Translations under genes and position numbers: made by a program
DNA from: [Eubacterium] yurii
Lineage (GTDB): Bacteria; Bacillota; Clostridia; Peptostreptococcales; Filifactoraceae
NCBI GenBank assembly: GCA_900167215.1
Contig: FUZS01000010.1
Location: forward strand, 1 to 34,085
Length of the DNA stretch: 34,085 nt
Direction: 5' to 3'
The notes under the pieces: model-generated
What the model saw: only the letters and a program-made list of their open reading frames with translations
Databases searched by the model: none
Told to the model about the DNA's origin: nothing
Part shown: positions 24,143-34,085 of the stretch, piece after piece
How the letters are laid out: each line of letters opens with the position of its first letter
Position numbering within the stretch: position 1 is the stretch's first letter

Positions 24143-26431
24143 TTATTGCTTTTTCTCAATCCATATCTCTCCGCTGCTTGCGTCCATTTCTACAATATCC
24201 CCTGTTTTTATAAGCTTAGTAACATTGTTTACTGCAACTATGGACGGTAGTTTAAGCTCCCTTGATATTATAGCAGTATGTGAGAGAAGTGAGCCTTTTT
24301 CAGTGATTATACCCTTGGCACTTATCAGCAAAAACACCCATCCCGGATCAGTCATCTTGGCAATTATTATCTTATCTTTGACATCAATGGCATCTTCCAT
24401 ATTTTCTATGACTACTGCCTCTGCCCTCACATAACCTGATGAACAAGGCACGCCTGTCAGGTAGCTTTCTTCAGCTATAGATTTTTGCCTTAGCTTAGCC
24501 ATCCCTCTCAAGCTTCTTATTCCGTCTTTTGTAGCTATTATCCTGTTGTAAGTAGGCAGAATCTTATAGCTTTGGTAGAGCTCTTTTCTCTTACTTATAA
24601 TTTCAGCCTTGCTTTCCATTTTTTCAATATTGTCAAATATTTCCTCTATTGAAAGATGGTAAATGTCTCCTGCTTTTTCAATCAAGCCTTGACTTTCGTA
24701 ATTTTCAGCTATAGCATCAAATATAGCCCTGACCATTCCAAATATGCCTGTTCTGTTTAGCCTTGATATTTCCCTGTTTTTTATGCCTATTAAGGCTCTC
24801 TTGGTGAAGAAATCTTCTCTTTCATCCTTTTCATTTTCTTCAGTAGTATTTTGATACATATTCATGAGTTTTTGCTCATCTTCTACGTATTTTTTTATCT
24901 GAAGCTCAAGTAGCTCCGGATTTGTCCTGAAAGTCCTCGTTTCAAGTTTCAGCTCCTCCAAGACTCTGTCGCCGTATTTTTCAATATAAGCTGATTTTTG
25001 CTCTTTATAAGCTTGACTATCGCCTTGTTTTGCATAGCTCATTGCAAGTTTTATCATTTCCCTTGCAGGTTTCATGGAGTGAATGTCTTTTATACCGGCT
25101 ATTTTCTCATTATTGCCTCTTTTTTTGGCAAAGTGAGTAAATAAAAATGCGTACATATCATTGATTAAGGTAATGTCCCATACTTTGAGCAGGCTTTGAG
25201 AAATAGTGCCATATAGCTCTTTTAACTGCTTATTGTCAAGCTCTTTTGAAAATTTTTCTTTGAAATATGAATTTACCCTCTTATATTCTTCATTGAGTTT
25301 GTCCATATTTTTTCGAACTGTACAAAGCTCCGTGCAAAAATTAATCACGCTTTTCAGCTTGTAAAATATCGGCATATCCAGTCTTCCATAGCTGTAATTT
25401 TTATTTTTTACACCCAACATCTCCTGCCATATGCCAATCAGTTTTTTGCTAAAAGGGAGTATCTGCAACATCTTATACCAGTTGTCAATCTTATAGTACA
25501 TAGCTCCGTTTATATCGCCGACCATATTTTCAAAAGTATCTTTGTTCTTAGCTAATATTTTTTCATTTCTTATTATTCTCTTTGCAAGTCCTGTAAATAC
25601 TCCACTATATACCGCCTTGGCAAATGATATGGACAGGGGCAGACTGATATCGGGATAGCTCTCTACTATATTGGAATTATCGTAAATTACGGCGTCTTCA
25701 TCGTCAATGGATGTTATGCGTCTTGCCTGTAAGATAAAGAGTTCATCGCCTACTATAGAAAACTCAATATCAGCATAGTCCAAGTTAAGGATATCTTTGA
25801 TTTTTTCAGCTGTATTTACAATTTTTTCAAGCATTTCCAAGGACAGTATGTCTTTTTCGCCGTCAAGATAGTATTTCTTGTCAGAGACATTGTAATAATA
25901 TGTCACCGTATCTACCTTATCTGATACTATGCCTTCACCAAGTCCCTCGCCTACAGTAATAGTCATTTCGTTTAGTATACCTTGCGGATTGGAAGTAAAT
26001 ATCACTCCGGAAAGCTCTGCATCCACCATTTCCTGTACTATTACATCCATGTACATGCTTTTAATGTCTATATTTCTACTCCTGCAATATTCTATGACTT
26101 TGTCATTGTAAAGCGATAGCATACATGATATGGCATATTTTTCCACTTCTTTAGCATTCACATTTAAAAAAGTATCGAACATCCCGGCAAAGCTGTTAGT
26201 CTTGCTATCCTCCACATTGCACGAAGAACGCACCGCATATCTCATATCATCTTTAAGTGGCAAGTTGCTAATGACTATATTCTCTTTGAGATTTTGCCTC
26301 AGTTTTTGGCTGTCGCTTTCGACAATTTCATCTTTAATCTGATTTTTTACAGAATCTTCCCAACTTATGACGAAAAAATCCGGTACTTTAATACCGGCTT
26401 TTCTCATAATTTTCAGGTTTTTCATCTTCAT
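24143..26431 (-). CDS. PEP-utilising enzyme: ATP-grasp plus swivelling His domain (PEP synthase / rifampicin phosphotransferase-like)
   Basis: A 762-aa protein with three parts. An N-terminal PPDK-type ATP-binding domain spans about 1-250 (YAVRSSCNVEDS, FAGMFDTFLNV, GEGLGEGIVSDK, ILQARRI). A long helical middle (250-650) has no clear family. The C-terminal phosphohistidine swivel domain carries GSLLSHTAIISREL with His718. The PEP/pyruvate TIM barrel of true PEP synthase is missing. This order resembles rifampicin phosphotransferase and other ATP-dependent dikinase-like enzymes that phosphorylate a small molecule bound by the middle part. The substrate is unknown; the adjacent prenyltransferase gene (stop overlapping the start by one base, TAATG) suggests a polyprenyl or quinone-like acceptor or its product. 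GGAGG precedes the start. Confidence 0.82.
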   Translation of the reverse strand: MKMKNLKIMRKAGIKVPDFFVISWEDSVKNQIKDEIVESDSQKLRQNLKENIVISNLPLKDDMRYAVRSSCNVEDSKTNSFAGMFDTFLNVNAKEVEKYAISCMLSLYNDKVIEYCRSRNIDIKSMYMDVIVQEMVDAELSGVIFTSNPQGILNEMTITVGEGLGEGIVSDKVDTVTYYYNVSDKKYYLDGEKDILSLEMLEKIVNTAEKIKDILNLDYADIEFSIVGDELFILQARRITSIDDEDAVIYDNSNIVESYPDISLPLSISFAKAVYSGVFTGLAKRIIRNEKILAKNKDTFENMVGDINGAMYYKIDNWYKMLQILPFSKKLIGIWQEMLGVKNKNYSYGRLDMPIFYKLKSVINFCTELCTVRKNMDKLNEEYKRVNSYFKEKFSKELDNKQLKELYGTISQSLLKVWDITLINDMYAFLFTHFAKKRGNNEKIAGIKDIHSMKPAREMIKLAMSYAKQGDSQAYKEQKSAYIEKYGDRVLEELKLETRTFRTNPELLELQIKKYVEDEQKLMNMYQNTTEENEKDEREDFFTKRALIGIKNREISRLNRTGIFGMVRAIFDAIAENYESQGLIEKAGDIYHLSIEEIFDNIEKMESKAEIISKRKELYQSYKILPTYNRIIATKDGIRSLRGMAKLRQKSIAEESYLTGVPCSSGYVRAEAVVIENMEDAIDVKDKIIIAKMTDPGWVFLLISAKGIITEKGSLLSHTAIISRELKLPSIVAVNNVTKLIKTGDIVEMDASSGEIWIEKKQ

Positions 26432-27345
26432 TATATCTTTCCTCCGATGAGATATATGGCGACTGTAAGCAACATCAAAGACTCTTGGACATAGGTATAT
26501 TGCTCGACCTTAGATACTATCTTATATTGTGTCGGATCTTTGATAAAGCTGACAAATTTATATGTCATCCATGCCACAATGACGGCAAAGGCTAAGACTG
26601 TCAGTTTGTTCAACTGCCATACAAGTATCACATTTGTAATTATGTCTACCAAAGTCAGTATCATGACAAATTTTGTCGCCTTTTTGTAGCCAAATAACTT
26701 GGAATAAGTCACATAGTCGTTTTCGTCCTTAGGAGCTCTTATCTTCCTGCTCACCTCCCATATCAAAGACGGAAAGTAAAGTGTCCACAATATGAAGAAG
26801 GTAACATAGCTAAATGGATATAGATTGTATTTAATGCAGGTAAAAGAGGCTATATACAGATTGATTATCATCTGTACAGGATTGTGAGTAACTACTGCCA
26901 ACATCAAATTCGGCTGTATCTTGTGTTTTTGGAAAAACCACTGACTCATCAAAAATCCGTATCCGTATAAAATTAGGAAAAATATGGTATTATTCATAAA
27001 GATAAGATTTAAGACTATGGCTATGATTTGGAAAAAAGCGCAGGCTATAAACAAATCTTTTTTATGCACCCTACCACTGGGCAGAGGTCTGCTCGAAAAA
27101 AGCACAAGGTCAGTCTCATAATCCTTGAAATCATCTGCAATCCTTAGATACATATAAAAGGAAAAGACTGTATAAGCTCCAACTATCTCCTGTATCCCCA
27201 AATTAAAGTCGGTAATGCCGTAATTGAGCAAGATGATGAAGTATATCTCTCCAAAAATTATCACTCCGAGCATTATCCTCGGAATTAGAGGAAACATCTC
27301 TTTGTAGTAAATATTCAACCTTTTAAACATTGATATCACATCCAT
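26431..27345 (-). CDS. UbiA-like membrane prenyltransferase
   Basis: A 304-aa integral membrane protein with about seven to nine hydrophobic segments. Two Asp-rich motifs typical of UbiA prenyltransferases are visible: RIADDFKDYETD (about 88-99), followed by SRPLPSGR, and RAPKDENDYVTYSK in the second half (about 205-218). These bind the magnesium and diphosphate of a polyprenyl donor. Menaquinone-type genes are not nearby, so the acceptor is unknown. It is coupled to the PEP-utilising enzyme gene downstream by a one-base overlap, making a two-gene unit. Upstream, ligA ends or begins a different unit at 27379-29406 on the same strand. Confidence 0.8.
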   Translation of the reverse strand: MDVISMFKRLNIYYKEMFPLIPRIMLGVIIFGEIYFIILLNYGITDFNLGIQEIVGAYTVFSFYMYLRIADDFKDYETDLVLFSSRPLPSGRVHKKDLFIACAFFQIIAIVLNLIFMNNTIFFLILYGYGFLMSQWFFQKHKIQPNLMLAVVTHNPVQMIINLYIASFTCIKYNLYPFSYVTFFILWTLYFPSLIWEVSRKIRAPKDENDYVTYSKLFGYKKATKFVMILTLVDIITNVILVWQLNKLTVLAFAVIVAWMTYKFVSFIKDPTQYKIVSKVEQYTYVQESLMLLTVAIYLIGGKI

Positions 27346-27378
27346 TATTTAAATCCATGAATAAAAAATATAACTATG

Positions 27379-29442
<2,064 letters not shown>

Positions 29443-29584
29443 CTATAGCTTGATTTTTTAAAATATAAATATCATTTTTAAACATTATCTTCATACTAAG
29501 TTTACGGCTATTTAATTGCCACGTATTAAACTTATTATATACTTTATATAAAAAATTGTTTTACTATTTTAGCCACAATATATT

Positions 29585-30028
29585 TTACAGAGAAAACTGC
29601 TCCAATATCAGTAACCTGACTAATTGGTGCGGAAATGTAAGCTTTGATATGGATATCTTTTTGTCTGCCTTTTCACTTACCTTGTGATAAAGACCTACAG
29701 AGCCACCTATTATTATAGTAATGTCGTCTTTTTCGATATTGTCTACCAAGTCTTGGAAAGATAGATTTTTCACCTGTTTTCCTCCGATTTCAAGAGTGAT
29801 TACATAGCTTGATTTTTTAATCTTTGAGAGGATTTTTTCCCCCTCAAGTCTCTTTATCTTTTCCACTTCTTTTTCTCTGTCGATATTTATATTTTTTTCA
29901 TCCTTTATCTCTATTATATTAAGCTTGTATTGTGGTCGTATCTTTTTTAATATCTGCTTTTCCAAATCTGAAAAAATCTTGGACTTTAATTGCCCAACGC
30001 AGATTAAATCTATATTTTTCTTTGGCAT
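29585..30028 (-). CDS. rlmH: RlmH 23S rRNA pseudouridine-1915 methyltransferase, C-terminus apparently short
   Basis: A SPOUT-class methyltransferase acting on helix 69 of 23S rRNA. Matching segments are DLICVGQLKSKIF, YVITLEIGGKQ, ITIIIGGSVGLYHKV, and KLTFPHQLVRLLILEQ. The family (about 155-159 aa) normally continues after LLLEQ with a segment like YRAxxIxxGxPYHK, whose Tyr and His help close the knot and contact the substrate. Here the reading frame stops after LILEQFSL at 147 aa. No single-base shift of the following 40 bases restores the missing motif. It lies 17 bases downstream of coaBC. A sequencing error is possible, but the next frame does not show the expected residues. Confidence 0.88.
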   Translation of the reverse strand: MPKKNIDLICVGQLKSKIFSDLEKQILKKIRPQYKLNIIEIKDEKNINIDREKEVEKIKRLEGEKILSKIKKSSYVITLEIGGKQVKNLSFQDLVDNIEKDDITIIIGGSVGLYHKVSEKADKKISISKLTFPHQLVRLLILEQFSL

Positions 30029-30045
30029 TTTACATTCTTTCCAAC

Positions 30046-31245
30046 TTATCTCTTGTCCATTATCTTTTCTTTTATCAGTCTAAGTATAGTCCTTGCAAGC
30101 TCTTCTTTGGATAGCTTGTCTATCTTTACAGAGGAAAAATCTTTGAAAAATATCTGTACTATATTGGTATCCGTGCCAAATCCGGCTCCTGACATACTTA
30201 CGTCATTTGCCACTATCATATCCAAGTTCTTCTTTATTATTTTGTTCTTTGCATACTCTTCCAAATTTTGAGTTTCCGCTGCAAAGCCTACAAGTATCTG
30301 AGAAGTTTTCTCCTCTCCCATGCTCTTGAGTATGTCTATAGTCCTTTTGAGCGGGATTGACAAGTCTCCGTCATGTTTTTTCATCTTATTGTCAAATTTT
30401 TCCCTTGGTGTATAATCTGCTACCGCAGCCGCCTTTATTACAACATCCGAAGTTTTCCAATACTTTTGCACCTCTTCATACATATCCTGAGCACTCCTCA
30501 CACATACATAATTGGAAAGATTATACGGTACTTCAAGATGTGTACTACCTGATATAAGAGTGACCTCCGCTCCCATCTGAGCTGCTGTCTTAGCTATAGC
30601 ATAGCCCATCTTCCCGCTTGATTTGTTGGTGATATATCTTACAGGATCTATATCTTCTATCGTTGCACCGGCTGTAATTAGGATTTTTTTGCCCTTCAAC
30701 TCGTCACTTTTGTGAAGTTCATAATCCACCACTTTCAAAATATCGTCCACACTTGCCAATTTGCCCCTGCCTACATCCTTACACGCCAAAAGACCTGTAT
30801 CAGGCTCGATAAATATCACTCCCCTTGATTTGAGTATAGCTATGTTTTCCTTTGTCGCAGGATTATCGTACATATTTGTATTCATAGCAGGAGCTATTAT
30901 CATCTTGGCTTTGGTAGCAAGCGCTACAGTAGAAAGCATATCGTCAGCTATTCCGTGCGTAATTTTGGCTATTATATTTGCCGTTGCCGGAGCGATGAGA
31001 AGTATGTCGGCTTTTTTGGCAAGGGAGATATGATTTACCTCCCAATACTTAATATCTGAGAACATATCCACGTTCACAACATTGGAGCTTAGTGTTTGGA
31101 ATGTGAGCGGATGTACAAAATTAGTCGCATTTTTCGTCATTATCACATCTACATTGATGTCTTTTTTGACCAATTTTGACACTATATCACATGCCTTGTA
31201 TGCCGCTATACCGCCTGTTACTCCTAAGACTATATTTTTTGACAT
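30046..31245 (-). CDS. coaBC: CoaBC, bifunctional phosphopantothenoylcysteine synthetase/decarboxylase
   Basis: This 399-aa enzyme makes 4'-phosphopantetheine for coenzyme A. The N-terminal CoaC flavoprotein domain shows GVTGGIAAYKACDIV (8-22), catalytic His72 in WEVNHISLAKKAD, and the substrate-binding PAMNTNMYDNP. The C-terminal CoaB domain starts near 186 with ILITAGATIEDIDPVRYI, followed by NKSSGKMGYAIA, and contains AAAVADYTP. The usual two-domain length is kept. The pathway gives the CoA used by the aldehyde dehydrogenases but the gene is a housekeeping neighbour, not part of the BMC operon. Confidence 0.96.
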   Translation of the reverse strand: MSKNIVLGVTGGIAAYKACDIVSKLVKKDINVDVIMTKNATNFVHPLTFQTLSSNVVNVDMFSDIKYWEVNHISLAKKADILLIAPATANIIAKITHGIADDMLSTVALATKAKMIIAPAMNTNMYDNPATKENIAILKSRGVIFIEPDTGLLACKDVGRGKLASVDDILKVVDYELHKSDELKGKKILITAGATIEDIDPVRYITNKSSGKMGYAIAKTAAQMGAEVTLISGSTHLEVPYNLSNYVCVRSAQDMYEEVQKYWKTSDVVIKAAAVADYTPREKFDNKMKKHDGDLSIPLKRTIDILKSMGEEKTSQILVGFAAETQNLEEYAKNKIIKKNLDMIVANDVSMSGAGFGTDTNIVQIFFKDFSSVKIDKLSKEELARTILRLIKEKIMDKR

Positions 31246-31631
31246 AATAATATACCTCGAAAATTAAATTTTCTTAGATTTTATCATATTTTTGATATTT
31301 TTTACAGTCTTAATTATTTTTATGCTATATATTTGAAATTCCTATAAAGTAAAAACTCAATTCCACTTAACATCACTGTCATCTTTGAAAAGTATTAAGT
31401 AATATCAACTCTGTTTCTTTTAAAAAATTATGGAGATAAAAGTCCTCTTAATATAGCTGATTTTATATATCCTTAGTTAGTTTGTAAAAGGCTACATGTT
31501 TTTAATGTTCACTAATACTACTCCCTGTTTATAATGTCATATATTTAAACTTATTGAAATGTTTTTTTAGTTTTTAACGACGCATCCTTAATATATTCCT
31601 TAGGACTATTTAATTGATTTTTAGTATAAAT
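31246..31631. other. Intergenic region upstream of coaBC
   Basis: AT-rich sequence holding the coaBC ribosome binding site (GAGG near 31256) and presumably its leftward promoter; a TATGATAAAAT-like -10 reads leftward near 31285. No ORF with a convincing start, RNA gene or repeat was recognised. Confidence 0.5.
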
Positions 31632-31665
31632 AAAAAAAGATAAGGTCATATTAAAACCTTATCTT
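31632..31665 (-). terminator. Terminator of the SLH surface-protein gene
   Basis: AAGATAAGGT (31637-31646) pairs perfectly with ACCTTATCTT (31656-31665) around a 9-nt loop. On the minus strand it is followed by a run of seven T (31638-31632). Confidence 0.82.
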
Positions 31666-32384
31666 CTTGAAGAAATTTTATATATACGAGTAATGTCAGC
31701 ATTTAAAATACTATACTATTTTATCATATCTCCTGTCATTATCTTATATAGTATAGTGCAAATCTCAGCTCTTGATATGTTTTTCTTGGCATTTACATTT
31801 CCATCATATCCTTCGATAAGTTTGTTTTTTACCGACCAAGCCATATATTTTTTTGACCACTGAGGTATTTTACTCTTATCTTTAAATATTGAGAGTAGAG
31901 TATCTATCTCATCATCTGAAATATCTTCGCCCTTTGCTAATGATGTGAGCATTACAGACATCTCAGCCCTGCTTATTTCATTATCAGGTCTAAATGTTCC
32001 ATCTCCATATCCTTTTATAATCTTATTTTCATACGCTGTTTGTATTATATCTGCATAAGGATAATCTTTGCTGACATCTTTGAAACTTCCCTTGTAATTT
32101 ATAGTCTTGAGATTTTTCATCTTTACAAGCATAGTAAGAAGTTCAGCTCTTGTAATATATTTGTTAGGATTAAATACATCGTCCTTAAATGCTGTTAGTA
32201 TATCCTTATCTTCAAGATATGTGACATATTTTTTAGCCCAGTGATTATCTATATCTGTATATCTTGATTTTTTTGCATTTGTATCTGATTTATCATCTGT
32301 ATTTTTTTGTGGCTTGGTATCTTTTGATTTATCACTATCTTTGTTTTGACTATTTCCACCGCCTGTAGATGATGAGTTTTTGTC

Positions 32385-32391
32385 TTTTTTT
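32385..32391 (-). other. Seven-A tract causing the frameshift
   Basis: The tract encodes the Lys pair of EQEKK. The equivalent tract in the upstream repeat copy (33125-33132) has eight A and keeps the frame. Homopolymer slippage is the simplest explanation. Confidence 0.8.
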
Positions 32392-33077
32392 CTTGTTCCA
32401 CTTTCTTCTTATATTCTTCAAAAGTTATAAATTTTGCTGTCAATTTTCTATATTTATCAGCCTTTGTCTTATATTCATAATCTTCAGATACTTTGACTCC
32501 GTTTTCATACCAGCCTTCAAGTCTATATCCTTTTGCAGGTACAGCATATACCTTGGCAGGAGCATTTGTTATTCTTTCTCCTTCTCCAACGGCATTTCCT
32601 TTTCTAATATCTTCTGTCTCTACATCTATCATTGTTCGATAGTTTTTAGCATCATCCATAAGATATTCACTTGTAGGGAGTATCTCCTTATTTTCTGTTT
32701 CATTAAAAAGTGTATAATGTGTTGACGAAGGTAGTCCATCATCATTAGTCAAATCTTCTTTAGAAAATTTTGGAAAATATGCCTTTAATACCGTTCCTTT
32801 TTCTACAGGTATATTGTCAAAGTTTAATATCTTTGCAGTACCTTTATAAGGGTGTTCTTCAACTATACCATAACTTACAGTACCTTTATCTGTAGCTGTT
32901 ATTTTTATGGTATATGAACCGTCTGTAGGTATATATGCTTGTTTTTCTCCGTCTTCATTAAGTCCAAAAACATCATAACTTGTTACAAGAACTTTTTTAT
33001 CATTAATTATTTTTCCTATTAACTCATTACCTTCATAAATTTCCACATCTACAGGACAGTTTACCCTTGCTATCCTC
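32385..33077 (-). repeat. Tandem repeat copy 2 (period 741 bp)
   Basis: This copy runs from NCPVDVEIYEGNELIGKI to KKKVEQEKK and is very similar to copy 1 along its whole length at DNA and protein level. Equivalent positions (for example ACAGGACAG at 33051 and 33792) are 741 bp, or 247 codons, apart. Confidence 0.9.
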
Positions 33078-33124
33078 ATATTTCCACGATTAAAAAAATC
33101 TTCAGGAGATGCTTTTTTAACTTC

Positions 33125-33818
33125 TTTTTTTTCTTGTTCTACTTTCTTCTTATATTCTTCAAAAGTTATGAATTTTGCTGTCAATTTTCTATATTTATCA
33201 GCCTTTGTCTTATATTCATATTTTTCAGATACTTTGACTCCGTTTTCATACCAGCCTTCAAGCCTATATCCTTTTGCAGGTATAGCATATACCTTAGCAG
33301 GAGCATTTGTTATTCTTTCTCCACTGCCAACAGCATTTCCTTTTCTAATGTCTTCAGTCTCTACATCTATCATTGTTCGATAGTTTTTGGCATCGTCCAT
33401 AAGATATTCACTTGTAGGGAGTATCTCCTTATTTTTTGTTTCATTAAAAAGTGTATAATGTGTTGATGAAGGTAGTCCGTCGTCATTAGTCAAATCTTCT
33501 TTAGAAAATTTCGGCAGATATGCCTTTAATACTGCTCCTTTTTCTACTGGTATATTGTCAAAGTTCAATATTCTCGAATCACTTCTAAAAGGATGTTCTT
33601 CAACTATACCATAACTTACAGTACCTTTATCTCTAGCTGTTATTTTTATTGTATATGATTCACTTGGCGGTATATACGCCTGCTTTTCTCCATCTCCATT
33701 AAGACCAAAAGCATCATAACTTGTTACAAGAACCTTTTTATCGTTAATTATTTTTCCTATTAATTCATTATTCTCATAAATTTTCACATCTACAGGACAG
33801 TTTATTCTAACTTTTCTT
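33125..33818 (-). repeat. Tandem repeat copy 1 (period 741 bp)
   Basis: This copy runs from NCPVDVKIYENNELIGKI to KKKVEQEKK. Within it, VYAIPAKGYRLEGWYENG resembles the bacterial repeat motif found in adhesins and large surface proteins (GYRFEGWY type). A short unique linker (EVKKASPEDFFNRGNMR) separates it from copy 2. Confidence 0.9.
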
Positions 33819-34085
33819 GTTTTCCCATTGTTCATAAGGTCTATAGGTGTAGGTTGAGTACTATATTTAGGATCCTCTGATTTTAACCAAGCTAAACATA
33901 TCTCTGGATAGTGCCCTTGAGCTATGCTGTCACTACCTTGCCATATGGTTTCAAGAGTCAACCAGTCGTAATTACCTAAGTCCCGGCCATTGAGAAAAAT
34001 ATTTCTAACAGCTTTTTTTATTTCTTCATTATATGTATATGGATCATTTTTATCTTTCGAACTTCTAAAAAAAATTTTATTAGAA

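Larger units (their letters stand above)
31716..34085 (-). pseudogene. Large repeat-containing surface protein with SLH anchor, frameshifted and 5' partial
   Basis: The reading frame enters from the right edge without a stop (the residues before 33961 include NGRDLGNYDWLTLETIWQG), runs through two repeats of about 230 aa, and then at a run of seven A (32391-32385 on the minus strand) shifts into a frame ending at 32249 (KTKTHHLQAVE...). With one more A the frame continues as EKKDKNSSSTGGGNSQNKD, a Ser/Lys/Asp linker, and then three S-layer homology motifs (SRYTDIDNHWAKKYVTYLED; FKDVSKDYPYADIIQTAYEN; a third ending SRAEICTIL) to the stop at 31716. The intact protein would be cell-wall anchored. 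A part of the anchor alone is open from 32132. Phase variation, true inactivation or a base-calling error are all possible. Confidence 0.82.

Overview
The window is low-GC DNA with strong AGGAGG-type ribosome binding sites, short intergenic gaps, and both TTG and GTG starts. This points to an anaerobic Firmicute of the Clostridia, perhaps near Peptostreptococcaceae. That placement is inferred from gene content and base composition and was not tested by a search.

The core, about 2.1-24.0 kb, is a complete bacterial microcompartment (BMC) locus built around a glycyl radical enzyme (GRE). It is two divergent gene sets reading outward from a 444-bp AT-rich control region (16249-16692). The leftward set runs: GRE, GRE activase, PduB-like trimeric shell protein, PduA-like hexamer, small flavoprotein-like protein, tailed hexamer, EutN/CcmL-type vertex protein, aldehyde dehydrogenase, iron alcohol dehydrogenase, PocR-domain sensor, AraC-type response regulator, membrane protein, PduL phosphotransacylase, second aldehyde dehydrogenase. 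The rightward set runs: TPR-DUF4037 protein, DUF4125-HbpS fusion, EutS/PduU-type shell protein, EutP, EutT-like protein, EutJ, a second permuted shell protein, PduS, PduT. The GRE active site matches the B12-independent glycerol/1,2-propanediol dehydratases (His164, His281, Ser282, Cys432, Glu434, Asp446) rather than choline lyase. The likely pathway is diol to aldehyde inside the shell, then aldehyde to acyl-CoA to acyl-phosphate on one branch and aldehyde to alcohol on the other. The PduS/PduT pair could move electrons across the shell. The EutT, PduS and PduO-like parts are families first known from B12-dependent compartments, yet no B12 diol dehydratase or ethanolamine lyase is present.

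Left of the locus are the 5' ribozyme part of a group II intron sitting directly after a terminator, a small charged ORF, and a D-2-hydroxyacid dehydrogenase. Right of it is a leftward housekeeping block: a PEP-utilising enzyme with a UbiA-like prenyltransferase, then ligA, rlmH (apparently C-terminally shortened) and coaBC. The right edge holds the 3' part of a large surface protein with 741-bp tandem repeats and an SLH anchor separated from the repeats by a one-base change in a poly-A run.

The points most worth following are the DUF4037/DUF4125 pair heading the rightward BMC operon, the roughly 65-residue Cys-containing insertion in the GRE, the apparently dead sensor kinase, the EutT-like protein without its metal-binding cysteines, and paired direct repeats 22 bp apart in the divergent control region.
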